64,000 nucleotides of DNA from Hyperoodon ampullatus (GCA_949752795.1 OX457061.1:43990338-44054337); one strand, 5' to 3'; positions 10,819 to 22,933 are shown, counted from the first letter of the stretch. Notes: generated by a model not told the origin, from the sequence alone. Program-made: numbers and translations.

Positions 10819-11770
10819 GACTTCCGGGTAAGATGGCGGAAGAGTAAGACGCGGAGATCACCTCCCTCCTCACGGATACACCAGAAATACAGCTACACGT
10901 GGAACAACTCCTACAGAACACCTACTGAACGCTGGCAGAAGACCCCAGACCTCCCAAAAGGCAAGAAACTCCCCACATACCTGGGTAGGGCAAAGCGGAG
11001 AGATTCCCGCACAGAGGATCGGTGCCGAGCGGCACTCACCAGCCCGAGAGGCTTGTCTGCTCGCCCGCCGGGGCGGGCGGCGCTGGAAGCTGAGGCTCGG
11101 GCTTCGGTCAGAGCGCAGGGAGAGGACTGGGGCTGGCGGCGAGAACTCAGCCTGAAGGGGGCTAATGTGCCACAGCTAGCCGGGAGGGAGTCCGGGAAAA
11201 CTCTGGAGCTGCCGAAGAGGCAAGAGACTTGTTCTTCCCTCTTGGTTTCCTGCTGCGCGAGGAGAGGGGATTAAGAGCGCTGCTTAAAGGGGCTCCACAG
11301 ACGGGCGCGAGTCGCGACTGAAAGCGCGGAGCCCAGTGACGGGCGTGGGACGCTGGGGCTGCTGCTGCCGCCGCCAAGAAGCCCGTGTGCGAGCGCAGGT
11401 CACTGTCCACACCGCCCTTCCGGGAGCCTGAGCAGCCCGCCACTGCCGGGGTCCCGGGATCCAGGGGCGGCTTCCCTGGGAGAACGCACGGCGCGCCTCG
11501 GGCTGGTGCAACGTCACGCCGACCTCTGCCGCTGCAGGCTCGCCCCGCACTCCGTGCCCCTCCCTCCCGCCCGGCCTGAGTGAGCCAGAGTTCCCGAAGA
11601 GGCTGCTCCTTTGACCCTGTCCTGTCTGAGCGAAGAACAGACGCCCTCCGGCGACCTACACGCAGAGGCGGGGCCAAATCCAAAGCTGAGACCCGGGAGC
11701 TGTGAGAACAAAGAAGAGAAAGGGAAACCTCTCCCAGCAGCCTCAGAAGCAGCGGATTAAAGCTCCACAA
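10819..11770 (+). promoter_or_regulatory. L1 5' UTR internal promoter, CpG-rich, with YY1-type motif
   Basis: The motif aagatggcgg at 10830-10839, close to the element's first base, matches the YY1 site that positions transcription start in other mammalian L1s. From about 10985 to 11680 the sequence is very GC- and CpG-rich, by far the most CpG-dense block in the window. It is therefore a probable methylation target. The promoter role is inferred from L1 biology. Confidence 0.75.
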
Positions 11771-12303
11771 TCAACTTGATGTACCCTGCATCTGTGGAAT
11801 ACATGAATAGACAACAAATCATCCCAAATTGAGGAGCCAGGAGTCAGTACTGTGCCTCTGAGGTGGGAGAGCCAACTTCAGGACACTGGTCCACAAGAGA
11901 CCTCCCAGCTCCACATAATATCAAACGGCGAAAATCTTCCAGAGATCTCCATCTCAACACCAGCACCCAGCTTCACTCAACGACCAGCAAGCTACAGTGC
12001 TGGACACCCTATGCCAAACAACTAGCAAGACAGGAACACAACGCCACCCATTAGCAGAGAGGTGGCCTAAAATCATAAAAAGTCTGCAGACACCCCAAAA
12101 CACACCACCAGACGTGGACCTGCCCACCAGAAAGACAAGATCCAGCCTCATCCACCAGAACACAGGCACTAGTCCCCTCGACCAGGAAACCTACACAACC
12201 CACTAAACCAACCTTAGCCACTGGGGACAGACACCAAAAACAACAGGAACTACGAACCTGCAGCCGGCAAAAAGGAGACCCCAAACACAGTAACATAAGC
12301 AAA

Positions 12304-13197
12304 ATGAGAAGACAGAAAAACACACAGCAGGAGAAGGAGCAAGATAAAAACCCACCAGACCTAACAAATGAAGAGGTAATAGGCAGTCTATCTGAAAAAG
12401 AATTCAGAATAATGATAGTAAAGATGATCCAAAATCTTGGAAATAGAATAGACAAAATGCAAGAAACAGTTAACAAGGACCTAGTAGAACTAAAGATGAA
12501 TCAAGCATCGATTAAAAACACAATAAATGAAATGAAAAATACTCTAGATGGGATCAATAGCAGAATAACTGAGGCAGAAGAACGGATAAGTGAGGTGGAA
12601 GATAAAATAGTGGAAATAACTAATGCAGAGCAAAATAAAGAGAAAAGAATGAAAAGAACAGAGGACAATATCAGAGACCTCTGGGACAACATTAAACGCA
12701 CCAACATTCGAATTATAGGGGTTCCAGAAGAAGAAGAGAAAAAGAAAGGGACTGAGAAAATATTTGAAGAGATTATAGTTGAAAACTTCCCTAATATGGG
12801 AAAGGAAATAGTTAATCAAGTCCAAGAAGCACAGAGAGTCCCATACAGAATAAATCCAAGGAGAAATACGCCAAGACACATATTAATCAAACTGTCAAAA
12901 ATTAAACACAAAGAAATCATATTAAAAGCAGCAAGGCAAAAACAACAAATAACACACAAGGGAATCCCCATCAGGATAACAGCTGATCTCTCAGCAGAAA
13001 CTCTACAAGCCAGAAGGGAGTGGCAGGACATAATTAAAGTGATGAAGGAGAGAAACCTGCAACCAAGATTACTCTACCCAGCAAGGATCTCATTCAGATT
13101 TGATGGAGAAATTAAAACGTTTACAGACAAGCAAAAGCTGAGAGAGTTCAGCACCACCAAACCAGCTTTACAACAAATGCTAAAGGAACTTCTCTAG
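12304..13197 (+). CDS. L1 ORF1 protein (RNA-binding chaperone)
   Basis: ORF1p binds L1 RNA as a trimer and acts as a nucleic-acid chaperone in the L1 ribonucleoprotein. The 297-aa frame has a charged N terminus, a heptad-rich coiled coil at about residues 35-130 ([30 protein letters not shown]), an RRM-like domain starting near NIRIIGVPE (134-142), and a C-terminal domain containing the conserved [15 protein letters not shown] block. The protein ends soon after [11 protein letters not shown] and is shorter than the 338-aa human protein, mainly at the termini. The start has A at -3 (gcaaaATGA), a good initiation context. No stop or frameshift is seen, and ORF2 follows after 58 bp. Confidence 0.95.
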   Translation: MRRQKNTQQEKEQDKNPPDLTNEEVIGSLSEKEFRIMIVKMIQNLGNRIDKMQETVNKDLVELKMNQASIKNTINEMKNTLDGINSRITEAEERISEVEDKIVEITNAEQNKEKRMKRTEDNIRDLWDNIKRTNIRIIGVPEEEEKKKGTEKIFEEIIVENFPNMGKEIVNQVQEAQRVPYRINPRRNTPRHILIKLSKIKHKEIILKAARQKQQITHKGIPIRITADLSAETLQARREWQDIIKVMKERNLQPRLLYPARISFRFDGEIKTFTDKQKLREFSTTKPALQQMLKELL

Positions 13198-13255
13198 GCA
13201 AGAAACACAACAGAAGGAAAAGACCTACAATAACGAACCCAAAACAATTAAGAAA

Positions 13256-16200
13256 ATGGGAATAGGAACATACATATCGATAATTACCTTAAATGTAAAT
13301 GGACTAAACGCTCCCACCAAAAGACACAGATTGGCTGAATGGATACAAAAACAAGACCCATATATATGCTGTCTACAAGAGACCCACTTCAGACCTAGAG
13401 ACACATACAGACTGAAAGTAAGGGGATGGAAAAAGATATTCCATGCAAATGGAAACCAAAAGAAAGCTGGAGTAGCAATTCTCATATCAGACAAAATAGA
13501 CTTTAAAATAAAGACTACTAGAAGAGACAAAGAAGGACACTACATAATGATCAAGGGATCGATCCAAGAAGAAGATATAACAATTGTAAATATTTATGCA
13601 CCCAACATAGGAGCACCTCAATACATAAGGCAAACACTAACAGCCATAAAAGGAGAAATCGACAGTAACACAATCATAGTAGGGGACTTTAACACCCCAC
13701 TTTCACCAATGGACAGATCATCCAAAATGAAAATAAATAAGGAAACACAAGCTTTAAATGATACATTAAACAAGATGGACTTAATTGATATTTATAGGAC
13801 ATTCCATCCAAAAACAACAGAATACACATTTTTCTCAAGTGCTCATGGAACATTCTCCAGGATAGATCATATCTTGGGTCACAAATCAAGCCTTGGTAAA
13901 TTTAAGAAAATTGAAATTGTATCAAGTATCTTTTCCGACCACAATGCTATGAGACTAGATATCAATTACAGGAAAAGAGCTATAAAAAATACAAACACAT
14001 GGAGGCTAAACAATACATTACTTAATAACGAAGTGATCACTGAAGAAATCAAAGAGGAAATAAAAAAATACCTAGAAACAAATGACAATGGAGACACGAC
14101 GACCCAAAACCTATGGGATGCAGCAAAAGCAGTTCTAAGAGGGAAGTTTATAGCAATACAATCCCACCTTAAGAAACAGGAAATATCTCGACTAAACAAC
14201 CTAACCTTGCACCTAAAGCAATTAGAGAAAGAAGAACAAAAACATCCCAAAGTTAGCAGAAGGAAAGAAATCATAAAAATCAGATCAGAAATAAATGAAA
14301 AAGAAATGAAGGAAACAATAGCAAAGATCAATAAAACTAAAAGCTGGTTCTTTGAGAAGATAAACAAAATTGATAAACCATTAGCCAGACTCATCAAGAA
14401 AAAAAGGGAGAAGACTCAAATCAATAGAATTAGAAATGAAAAAGGAGAAGTAACAACTGACACTGCAGAAATACAAAAGATCATGAGAGATTATTACAAG
14501 CAACTCTATGCCAATAAAATGGACAACCTGGAAGAAATGGACAAATTCTTAGAAATGCACAACCTGCCAAGACTGAATCAGGAAGAAATAGAACATATGA
14601 ACAGACCAATCACAAGCACTGAAATTGAAACTGTGATAAAAAATCTTCCAACAAACAAAAGCCCAGGACCAGATGGCTTCACAGGCGAATTCTATCAAGC
14701 ATTTAGAGAAGAGCTAACGCCTATCCTTCTCAAACTCTTCCAAAATATAGCAGAGGGAGGAACACTCCCAAACTCATTCTACGAGGCCACCATCACCTTG
14801 ATACCAAAACCAGACAAGGATGTCACAAAGAAAGAAAACTACAGGCCAATATCACTGATGAACATAGATGCAAAAATCCTCAACAAAATACTAGCAAACA
14901 GAATCCAACAGCACATTAAAAGGATCATACACCATGATCAAGTGGGGTTTATCCCAGGAATGCAAGGATTCTTCAATATACGCAAATCAATCAACGTGAT
15001 ACACCATATTAACAAATTGAAGGAGAAAAACCATATGATCATCTCAATAGATGCAGAGAAAGCTTTCGACAAAATTCAACACCCATTCATGATAAAAACC
15101 CTGCAGAAAGTAGGCATAGAGGGAACTTTCCTCAACATAATAAAGGCCATATATGACAAACCCACAGCCAGCATCGTCCTCAATGGTGAAAAACTGAAAC
15201 CATTTCCACTAAGATCAGGAACAAGACAAGGTTGCCCACTCTCACCACTCTTATTCAACATAGTTTTGGAAGTTTTAGCCACAGCAATCAGAGAAGAAAA
15301 GCAAATAAAAGGAATCCAAATTGGAAAAGAAGAAGTAAAGCTGTCACTGTTTGCAGATGACATGATACTATACATAGAGAATCCTAAAGATGCTACCAGA
15401 AAACTACTAGAGCTAATCAATGAATTTGGTAAAGTTGCAGGATACAAAATTAATGCACAGAAATCTCTGGCATTCCTATATACTAATGATGAAAAATCTG
15501 AAAGTGAAATCAAGGAAACACTCCCATTTACCACTGCAACAAAAAGAATAAAATATCTAGGAATAAACCTACCTAAGGAGACAAAAGACCTGTATGCAGA
15601 AAATTATAAGACACTGATGAAAGAAATTAAAGATGATACAAATAGATGGAGAGATGTACCATGTTCTTGGATTGGAAGAATCAACATTGTGAAAATGACT
15701 CTACTACCCAAAGCAATCTACAGATTCAATGCAATCCCTATCAAAATACCACTGGCATTTTTCACAGAACTAGAACAAAAAATTTCACAATTTGTATGGA
15801 AACACAAAAGACCACGAATAGCCAAAGCAATCTTGAGAACGAAAAATGGAGCTGGAGGAATCAGGCTCCCTGACTTCAGACTATACTACAAAGCTGCAGT
15901 AATCAAGACAGTATGGTACTGGCACAGAAACAGAAAGATAGATCAATGGAACAGGATAGAAAGCCCAGAGATAAACCCACGGACATATGGTCACCTTATC
16001 TTTGATAAAGGAGGCAGGAATGTACAGTGGAGAAAGGACAGTCTCTTCAATAAGTGGTGTTGGGAAAACTGGACAGGGACTTGTAAAAGTATGAGATTCG
16101 ATCACTCCCTAACACCATACACAAAAATAAGCTCAAAATGGATTAAAGACCTAAATGTAAGGCCAGACACTATCAAACTCTTAGAGGACAACATAGGCAG

Positions 16201-17074
16201 AACACTCTATGACATAAATCACAGCAAGATCCTTTTTGACCCACCTCCTAGAGAAATGGAAATAAAGACAAAAATAAACACATGGGACCTAATGAAACTT
16301 AAAAGCTTTTGCACAGCAAAGGAAACCATAAACAAGACCAAAAGACAACCCTCAGAATGGGAGAAAATATTTTCAAATGAAGCAACTGACAAAGGATTAA
16401 TCTCCAAAATTTATAAGCAGCTCATGCAGCTCAATAACAAAAAAACAAACAACCCAATCCAAAAATGGGCAGAAGACCTAAATAGACATTTCTCCACAGA
16501 AGATATACAGACTGCCAACAAACACATGAAAGGATGCTCAACATCTTTACTAATTAGAGAAATGCAAATCAAAACTACAATGAGATATCATCTCACACCA
16601 GTCAGAATGGCCATCATCAAAAAATCTAGAAACAATAAATGCTGGAGAGGGTGTGGAAAAAAGGGAACACTCTTGCACTGCTGGTGGGAATGTGAATTGG
16701 TACAGCCACTATGGAGAACGGTATGGAGGTTCCTTAAAAAACTACAAATAGAACTACCATATGACCCTGCAATCCCACTACTGGGCATATACCCTGAGAA
16801 AACCATAATTCAAAAAGCGACATGTACCAAAATGTTCATAGCAGCCCTATTTACAATAGCCCGGAGATGGAAACAACCTAAGTGTCCATCATCGGATGAA
16901 TGGGTAAAGAAGATGTGGCACATACATACAATGGAATATTACTCAGCCATAAAAAGAAATGAAATTGAACTATTTGTAATGAGGTGGATGGACCTAGAGT
17001 CTGTCATACAGAGTGAAGTAAGTCAGAAAGAGAAAGACAAATACTGTATGCTGACACATATATATGGAATTTAA
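13256..17074 (+). CDS. L1 ORF2 protein (endonuclease and reverse transcriptase)
   Basis: ORF2p nicks target DNA and copies L1 RNA at the nick. The 1272-aa frame is essentially the family's full length (human 1275). The N-terminal APE-type endonuclease keeps N13 (LNVNGLN), E42 (QETH), [21 protein letters not shown] and SDHNAMRLD. The reverse transcriptase has [40 protein letters not shown] and the catalytic FADD at 699-702. The C-terminal Cys segment [18 protein letters not shown] starts at 1129. All catalytic residues I can check are present and there is no internal stop. Translation is presumably unconventional, by reinitiation after ORF1, as in other mammalian L1s. Confidence 0.97.
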   Translation: MGIGTYISIITLNVNGLNAPTKRHRLAEWIQKQDPYICCLQETHFRPRDTYRLKVRGWKKIFHANGNQKKAGVAILISDKIDFKIKTTRRDKEGHYIMIKGSIQEEDITIVNIYAPNIGAPQYIRQTLTAIKGEIDSNTIIVGDFNTPLSPMDRSSKMKINKETQALNDTLNKMDLIDIYRTFHPKTTEYTFFSSAHGTFSRIDHILGHKSSLGKFKKIEIVSSIFSDHNAMRLDINYRKRAIKNTNTWRLNNTLLNNEVITEEIKEEIKKYLETNDNGDTTTQNLWDAAKAVLRGKFIAIQSHLKKQEISRLNNLTLHLKQLEKEEQKHPKVSRRKEIIKIRSEINEKEMKETIAKINKTKSWFFEKINKIDKPLARLIKKKREKTQINRIRNEKGEVTTDTAEIQKIMRDYYKQLYANKMDNLEEMDKFLEMHNLPRLNQEEIEHMNRPITSTEIETVIKNLPTNKSPGPDGFTGEFYQAFREELTPILLKLFQNIAEGGTLPNSFYEATITLIPKPDKDVTKKENYRPISLMNIDAKILNKILANRIQQHIKRIIHHDQVGFIPGMQGFFNIRKSINVIHHINKLKEKNHMIISIDAEKAFDKIQHPFMIKTLQKVGIEGTFLNIIKAIYDKPTASIVLNGEKLKPFPLRSGTRQGCPLSPLLFNIVLEVLATAIREEKQIKGIQIGKEEVKLSLFADDMILYIENPKDATRKLLELINEFGKVAGYKINAQKSLAFLYTNDEKSESEIKETLPFTTATKRIKYLGINLPKETKDLYAENYKTLMKEIKDDTNRWRDVPCSWIGRINIVKMTLLPKAIYRFNAIPIKIPLAFFTELEQKISQFVWKHKRPRIAKAILRTKNGAGGIRLPDFRLYYKAAVIKTVWYWHRNRKIDQWNRIESPEINPRTYGHLIFDKGGRNVQWRKDSLFNKWCWENWTGTCKSMRFDHSLTPYTKISSKWIKDLNVRPDTIKLLEDNIGRTLYDINHSKILFDPPPREMEIKTKINTWDLMKLKSFCTAKETINKTKRQPSEWEKIFSNEATDKGLISKIYKQLMQLNNKKTNNPIQKWAEDLNRHFSTEDIQTANKHMKGCSTSLLIREMQIKTTMRYHLTPVRMAIIKKSRNNKCWRGCGKKGTLLHCWWECELVQPLWRTVWRFLKKLQIELPYDPAIPLLGIYPEKTIIQKATCTKMFIAALFTIARRWKQPKCPSSDEWVKKMWHIHTMEYYSAIKRNEIELFVMRWMDLESVIQSEVSQKEKDKYCMLTHIYGI

Positions 17075-17467
17075 GAAAAAAAAAGGTCATGAAGAACATA
17101 GGGGTAAGACAGGAATAAAGACACAGACCTACTAGAGAATGGACTTGAGGATATGGGGAGGGGGAAGGGTAAGCTGTGACAAAGTGAAAGAGCGGCATGG
17201 ACATATATACACTACCAAACGTAAGGTAGATAGCTAGTGGGAAGCAGCCGCATAGCACAGGGAGATCAGCTCGGTGCTTTGTGACCGCCTGGAGGGGTGG
17301 GATAGGGAGGGTGGGAGGGAGACGCAAAAGGGAGGGGATATGGGAACATATGTATACATATAACTGATTAAATTTGTGATAAAGCAAAAAATAAAAAAAA
17401 TAAAATAAAAAAATAAAAAAATAAAAAAAATAAAAATAAAAATAAATAAAAAAAAATAAAAAAAAAT
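17075..17467 (+). other. L1 3' UTR and A-rich tail with G-quadruplex-type motif
   Basis: The segment at 17291-17320 contains six closely spaced runs of three or four G separated by 1-3 bases (gggg t ggg ata ggg a ggg t ggg a ggg), the G-rich motif typical of mammalian L1 3' UTRs. The tail from about 17385 is a mixed (A)nT array rather than pure A. Confidence 0.85.
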
Positions 17468-17476
17468 AGAAATTTA
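17468..17476 (+). repeat. Target-site duplication, right copy, of the full-length L1
   Basis: agaaattta, identical to 10810-10818. Confidence 0.8.
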
Positions 17477-17482
17477 AAGAGC

Positions 17483-17565
17483 TGGCCTTCTGTCTGCCCC
17501 CAAGGCAAGAGCTCAAGGCAAAATTCTTGGCTTGGTCTCCAGGTCTTTCTCTTGCCTTCCAAGTC
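17483..17565 (+). repeat. Local duplication, copy A
   Basis: 83 bp starting 'tggccttctgtctgccccca' and ending 'cttgccttccaagtc'. It is nearly identical to 18743-18827: two substitutions and one 2-bp indel by eye. It starts seven bases after the right L1 duplication. No known repeat family recognised. Confidence 0.9.
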
Positions 17566-17574
17566 CCATAGAGC

Positions 17575-17810
17575 AAGACATGGATCTTTGTTTTGTTCAC
17601 TGATGACTCCCAAGTGCCTAAAATAGTGCCTGGTTCATGACAGGCTCTCAGTAAATATTCGTTTGGGAGCTGAAGATGCCAAAAGCAGAAGGGGAACAGT
17701 GGGGAAAACTCAAGTCTTCAAGGCAGACAGCCTAGATTGGGTTGTCTGGCTCCAGCAGGTTCCAGCTGTGTGACCCAGGGCACGGTGTTTGTTTAACTTC
17801 TGAGGCTCAT
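17575..17810 (+). mobile_element. Two MIR-like fragments
   Basis: 'aaaatagtgcctggttcatg' then 'gctctcagtaaatattcgtt' (17620-17663) is a MIR/L2-type 3' end. 'gctccagcaggttccagctg' then 'tgtgacccagggcacggtgt' (about 17750-17790) is a MIR 5' core. Confidence 0.55.
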
Positions 17811-18299
17811 CTGCTTTCATGGGTCTGGACAGGGAGGGCGCTCCATCGTGGTTCACTGCGGGGACAAAGCCTTTTACCAGGCAGTTCTGCCTGGGGCACC
17901 CCCTTGCCCTGTCTGTGCTGTCTGCCAAGGCTGAGCTAAGTCTCCACTCCCTGATGTCCTCCTCACCCCACTCCGGAAGACCAAGACCTCAGTGCTGACA
18001 GGCTCCATTGTGGTCAGCTGCCCTCAGTTAGGAGGAACAAAGAGAGGCAGGGCTTGGAATCTGAATTCCTATTCATTTCCTGTGACTACACAGCACAGGG
18101 AGAGTTATGGGGAAAACCCAGACTGCAACGGAGAGTGACACACACTGCATGTACTTACGAAGCTCTTACTCAGCCTTGACGTTTCCCTGACTCAAAACAG
18201 TCTTGGATGGAGCCAAATGAATATAGCCATTTTACAGGACCTGAGCCCCATATTTTACAAAAACAATCACTATACCAAGCTGATAACTTTGTAAGGATT
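17811..18299. other. No gene; unassigned sequence
   Basis: Moderately GC-rich to 18010, then unique-looking. No exon or element recognised. Confidence 0.45.
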
Positions 18300-18435
18300 C
18301 TTGAACAATTAAATCTCTATTTGCCAAACATTGACAATGTGTGAGGCACTGTTGTAGGTGCTGGGAATGCCTCAATGAACAAAACAAAGGTTTCTGCTGT
18401 CATGGAGCTTATGGTCTAACAGGCAAGCAGGCAAT
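18300..18435 (-). mobile_element. L2 3' end (antisense)
   Basis: 'gtgtgaggcactgttgtagg', 'tgctgggaatgcctcaatga', 'gctgtcatggagcttatggt' is the reverse complement of the L2 3' terminus. Confidence 0.7.
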
Positions 18436-18742
18436 CAGTGTAGTCAATAAGTACATTGTACTGTTTTATTAGGGGACAGGGCTATGGAATTTTTATTCTG
18501 GACTAAGAATTATGATCATAACAAATTTAAAGGATTTAGTGAACAAGTATTTGGAAGGAGTAGAATCAGGGCAGCCCTTGGTTTTACTTTGGATGATGTT
18601 AAGAAAAATAGGCCAGTGTCCTGCCCACTGACTGGGGGAAACATCACATTTTATCTCACATGCATTGTGTCCCAGGTTTTAGAACACAGTCATGCTGAAT
18701 GACACCTTAATACCCTGTTTTGTATCATCTTTCTTCCCCATA

Positions 18743-18827
18743 TGGCCTTCTGTCTCTGCCCCCAAGGCAAGAGCTCAAGGCAAAATTCTTGGCTTGGTCT
18801 CCAAGTCTTTATCTTGCCTTCCAAGTC
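18743..18827 (+). repeat. Local duplication, copy B
   Basis: 85-bp partner of 17483-17565 in direct orientation, about 1.26 kb downstream. It carries an additional CT in the 'tgtctctgcccc' segment. Confidence 0.9.
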
Positions 18828-18839
18828 TTAAATGGCACA

Positions 18840-19320
18840 CATTTAAGGTCCCCTCCACCATGCCCACCTCTCTTCCAGGCTCATGGTGAGGAAACTGGAG
18901 GTCAGAGCCCTTGAGTGACTGACACTCAGGGCCTGCAGGTGGCTTAACAATGGGAGAGTCTGGAACCTGGTTCCTGACACCTTGATGGGTTCTCATACTT
19001 AGCCTGCTGGAAGTCTAGGATCTCATGGGCTGGACTGGGATGAGGACAGGAGAGGGGAGATTATACACAGCAATTACAGCTGTAGTATTTACTACTACAA
19101 CAACAATAACAACAACAATAGCTAATTTATTGAGTCTTGAAAGTGCCAGGCCCTGGTCCAACAATTTCACAGATATTCTTATTTGGTCCTCACAAAACCC
19201 TAAGAGCTCTAGGAAAATGAGGCTCTGAGAGATTGCATACCCTGCTCAAGAGCCCAACCTTGAAGAGGGGAAATAACGGATTAGAACAGGCAGTCTAACT
19301 TCAGAGCTCTTGAGAGGAAA
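18840..19320 (-). mobile_element. MIR fragments (antisense)
   Basis: 18875-18990 shows 'atggtgaggaaactggaggt' and similar. 19115-19310 shows 'aatttattgagtcttgaaag', 'gtgccaggccctggtccaac', 'ttggtcctcacaaaacccta'. Both fit reverse-complement MIR. A short (AAC)n tract lies at 19095-19120. Confidence 0.6.
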
Positions 19321-21220
19321 GACACCAAGACTTCCACATGCAAAAACAGAAGTGATGTGTACTTCTCGTTGTCCCACGTCAGACGCTCATAATATCTGGT
19401 GGACCCACTGAAAACAAATTGCCCATATGCATTGAAACCGGCCTGATCTCTTTATTCTGCTATTTCACTGTCCCCCATGCCAGCATGTCACCTGTGTGCC
19501 GTGACCTTGGTTCCATATGATATCCAGCACCCCACCAACTGTCCACTCAGTTATTTAAGACCAGCTGATCATCTTTGCTCAAGAGGTCTCCAAATCATGC
19601 TTTTCAAATCCCATCATTCCTTTTATATTTGCTGTTGGCATTATATAATGCATAGCTTCTCATTAGCTGGAGCTATTTGGTTACCTTGAAATGCAGTTCT
19701 TGCTGGATGATGTAAATGCTTACTTTTCTCCTTAACTTTCACAGTAAGGGATTAAACCTGCTTAAGTGGTGATAAATATGAGGGGGTTTTTCTAGAGTTT
19801 TCTATTCTAAGAATGGTTATGGACGTATGAATTTTCATAGACTTAATGTATTTCCACTATAAACATTGTTCTTTTTGATGTTAAAATCATCTTGACTTTG
19901 ACTACTTTTGAAGCCCTTTTCAGATTATTCTTTTAGATACAACCTCCGGTTTAAAAATTTCCTTTTTGGAAGAAGTCATAGGTGCACCTGTCTGGTTCCT
20001 TTTAGGGGGACGGTATTTAGAAGCTGAGAACCAGGACTTTAGAGCCCCTGTATAGCTGTGCTGTCTCTGTGCTGCCTCCAGACCAGGCCCTGTGCTGGCA
20101 CAGGGGATTCTGTGGCACACAAGACAGTCTGTGCCCTCAACTAGAGGAGGTCTGGCAAGAAGATTGGGTGGTCTGGGGCAGCAACCCTGAGCAGATGAGA
20201 GCTGAACAATGAGAATGAACCAGTCCAGGGGCTACTCCAAGTTCAAGTAAAAATGCTCCGAGGCCAGAACAGAGTCCCGAGGTCCTGGAAGATTTGTGAG
20301 CAAGAAAGAGAGTAGAACAAAATGAGGGGAAGCCCAGGAGGTCTGCCTGGGTCCTCCTGTAACAGGACAATGACGAACAATATCTCAGTACGTGCGATCC
20401 TCACAAGAGGACGCTGGGAATAGGATTTCTTGTTTTGCTTTTAGTAACTAAAATTTGTATTGAGTGAATGAATGGAAGTTACCCAGAATGATTGGTTTTG
20501 ATGAGTGTGAAATAATGCTAATGAACACTAACAAAGCAAATGATAAGTAACAAACCACAATGAACAGAAAAACTCAGAAACCAAGGTTTTCTTGCTTACT
20601 TTTACATAGTTTTGTGTGTTTGTGATTGTGATTGTTACATTGCATAAGTAGGACATAGTCCTTTCCTGCTCAGATTGTTTCCAGCACAGTAGATTGAGTA
20701 GAATTCAATATCAATATTTCCCAGCATTCACAAATAATACTGCAACTTCCAGATGTTCTACCAACTGATGTAAGAGCCCTGACACTATCTCAAGCTTCTG
20801 CCAATACGTGAACTAACTAGATAGTGATGGGTGAGGCTGAAAATGAGAGCTCAAGATGTGGTTTAAACATTTACTTTTAGACTTAGAGCAACTTTTAAGG
20901 ACAACTTACAACTTTGGGGGTATGTCCTTAAGTTTTTAAAATTCAATGTCACTGACAATTACTTGGCATCTCTATAATTCTGAGTCACATAGCTTGACCT
21001 AGTAATGACAAATCTTACAGTTTTAGGGATATGTTATATAAGAGGAAACCCCTATACCAAAAACCTTAACCTTTTTAGGTAGCAGAATCTTTGTTGTTGT
21101 TATTAATAAATCCATCCCAACTCTGAACATAAATAATAAAATGTGTATAGAATCTGTATTTAACAACATGGGGGGAAATATGTGGGATAATATATAGTTT
21201 CAGAGATGTAAAAAATATAC
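19321..21220. other. No gene; mostly unassigned, possible old L2-type relic
   Basis: 20085-20150 ('ccaggccctgtgctggcaca', 'acaagacagtctgtgccctc') resembles an antisense L2 end. The rest, including AT-rich 20400-21200, shows no recognised repeat or exon. Confidence 0.4.
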
Positions 21221-21371
21221 ATTAGAGTTTCTGGGGAATTCCCTGGCAGTCCAGTGGTTAGGACTCTGTGCTTTCACTGCCGAGGGTGCAGGTTCAATCC
21301 TGGTCAAGGAACTAAGATCCCGCAAGCCACGTGGCACAGCCAAATAAAGAAATAAATTAGGGTTTCTGGGG
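21221..21371 (+). mobile_element. Short CHR-type SINE (sense)
   Basis: The body is 21237-21355, head 'aattccctggcagtccagtg', tail 'caaataaagaaataa'. A 16-bp duplication attagagtttctgggg lies at 21221-21236, with one mismatch at 21356-21371. Confidence 0.93.
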
Positions 21372-22089
21372 CAGTGAGTGGGCAGGCTGGGGTTGGGGGT
21401 GGGTGCTGAGTGTTCTGATGACACCTGGCTCTGTCTGCTGGCCGCAGCCCCACAGCTCTACTTCTTCAAAGGGGGATATGAGACCTTCTAACTGGAATAT
21501 CCTGAGTGTTGCATGGACATAAAACCCATTTCACAAGAGAAGGTTGAAACTAAGAGTGCCCTCATTAGACCGAGTGAGAAACCAGTGCTCACTTCAGCTA
21601 TAGGCCAGCTTCTGAGCAGAGCAGCCCTGTTGCAATCCTTCTATTCTTCAAGCTTGGTGGCAGGAGATGTCAGGAGGAAAATGGTACCTACTGTATATTC
21701 TGGGTCAGTGGCATTGAAAACGGTCATTTTCACAGCTTCCTCTCCTTATATGTGCCTGTCTCATCTCTTGTGACACTTGTTTTCTTCCCTGCCCCTGGGA
21801 GTAGTCTTCAATATATTGACTTCTGAGGTTTGCAGATTTCACAATTTGATACTATTTTTTCTGTCTATAAGCCATTTCTCCTGGAGAAAAGGAAATTTCT
21901 TAAAATCCATACGGATGTGAAGAAAAGCAGTATGCTATTGGTTGGTCTTTTTTACAGTGCAAAATAAAAAGAGAAAAAAAAATATATATATATATAAAAA
22001 TTAACAATTTCCCTGCCCACACACATAACTGACAAGGAGGTTAAGTTTATAATTTGCATATATGAATAATTCACAAAACGTCTTTTTGT
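21372..22089. other. No gene; unassigned, with short (TA)n
   Basis: The open frame at 21513-21773 has no recognisable domain. A small (TA)n tract lies at about 21980-21997. Confidence 0.45.
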
Positions 22090-22930
22090 ATCTTTTTTAC
22101 TTTGATATAATTTCAAACTTATAGAAAACTTTCAAGAATAACAGAAACTCTCATCATTTAATCAGATTCACCATTAACATAATGCCTCATTTGCTTTATT
22201 TATTCTCTCTCATCTCACATACATTTACATGCTGCTTTGTTTCTGAACCATTTGGGAATAAATACAGACATCATACTCTTTTATTCCTACATACTCCAAT
22301 GTCTATTTTGTGAGGACGTTCTCTTGCATAACAACAGTATCATTATCAAGATGAGGAAATTTGAGATTGATACATTACTATGACCAAAATTCAAATTTGG
22401 TCAATTGTCCCTACACTGTCCTATAAATTATAACAAAGCTTTCCCTTGGTCCAGGACTCATTCCAGGATGATGTGTTGCATTTATCTGTCAAATATCTTT
22501 GGTATTCTGTAATCTGGAATGGTCCTCTGGCTTCTTTGTCTTTTATGACCATAACAATTTTGAGGAATACAGGCCATTTATTTTATAAAACGTCCCTCAA
22601 TTGGCCCTAATGTCTTTCTGATTAGACTCAGGTTATACATTTGGGACAATAATATCACAGAAATGATGTTGTGTCCTGCTCAGTGCATCTTATCAAGAGG
22701 CACAGAATGTCACTTTTCCCCATTTTTGCTGACCGTTTGGGTAAGGTGGTGTCTTCCAGTTTTCACCATTATAAAGTTCTCGTATTCTTTTTCTTTGATT
22801 AATATGTAACTTGTGGGGTGACACTAAGAGACATGTAAATGTCCTTCTCATCAAATTCTGCCAGCCACTAGCTTTAGCATCCATTCATGATTCTTGCCAT
22901 CATGGTAGCAAAATGGTGAAGAAAACATAT
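22090..22930. mobile_element. Old L1M/L1ME-type LINE fragment
   Basis: Long collinear similarity to an old mammalian L1 3' region: 'tttgatataatttcaaactt', 'ttctgaaccatttgggaata', 'ccagaactcattcc'-type blocks near 22450, 'gcatcttatcaagaggcaca', 'gctttagcatccattcatga'. About 840 bp. Orientation not assigned. Confidence 0.65.
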
Positions 22931-22933
22931 TTG

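Larger units (their letters stand above)
10819..17467 (+). mobile_element. L1: Full-length LINE-1 retrotransposon
   Basis: A complete autonomous non-LTR retrotransposon of about 6.65 kb. It begins 'gacttccgggtaagatggcg', has a CpG-rich 5' UTR of about 1.5 kb (10819-12303), uninterrupted ORF1 (12304-13197), a 58-bp spacer, uninterrupted ORF2 (13256-17074), a G-rich 3' UTR and an A-rich tail (about 17385-17467) with repeated AATAAA. A 9-bp duplication flanks it. Full length, two open frames and a long tail all indicate a recent insertion that may still be competent. It sits on the same strand as SLC28A3, about 9 kb upstream of its first coding exon. Competence cannot be judged from sequence alone. 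Confidence 0.96.

Noticed and set aside
11162..11770. 202-aa minus-strand ORF as a host gene
   Set aside because: It lies wholly in the CpG-rich L1 5' UTR, has no recognisable domain, and is compositionally expected. Kept only as a finding.
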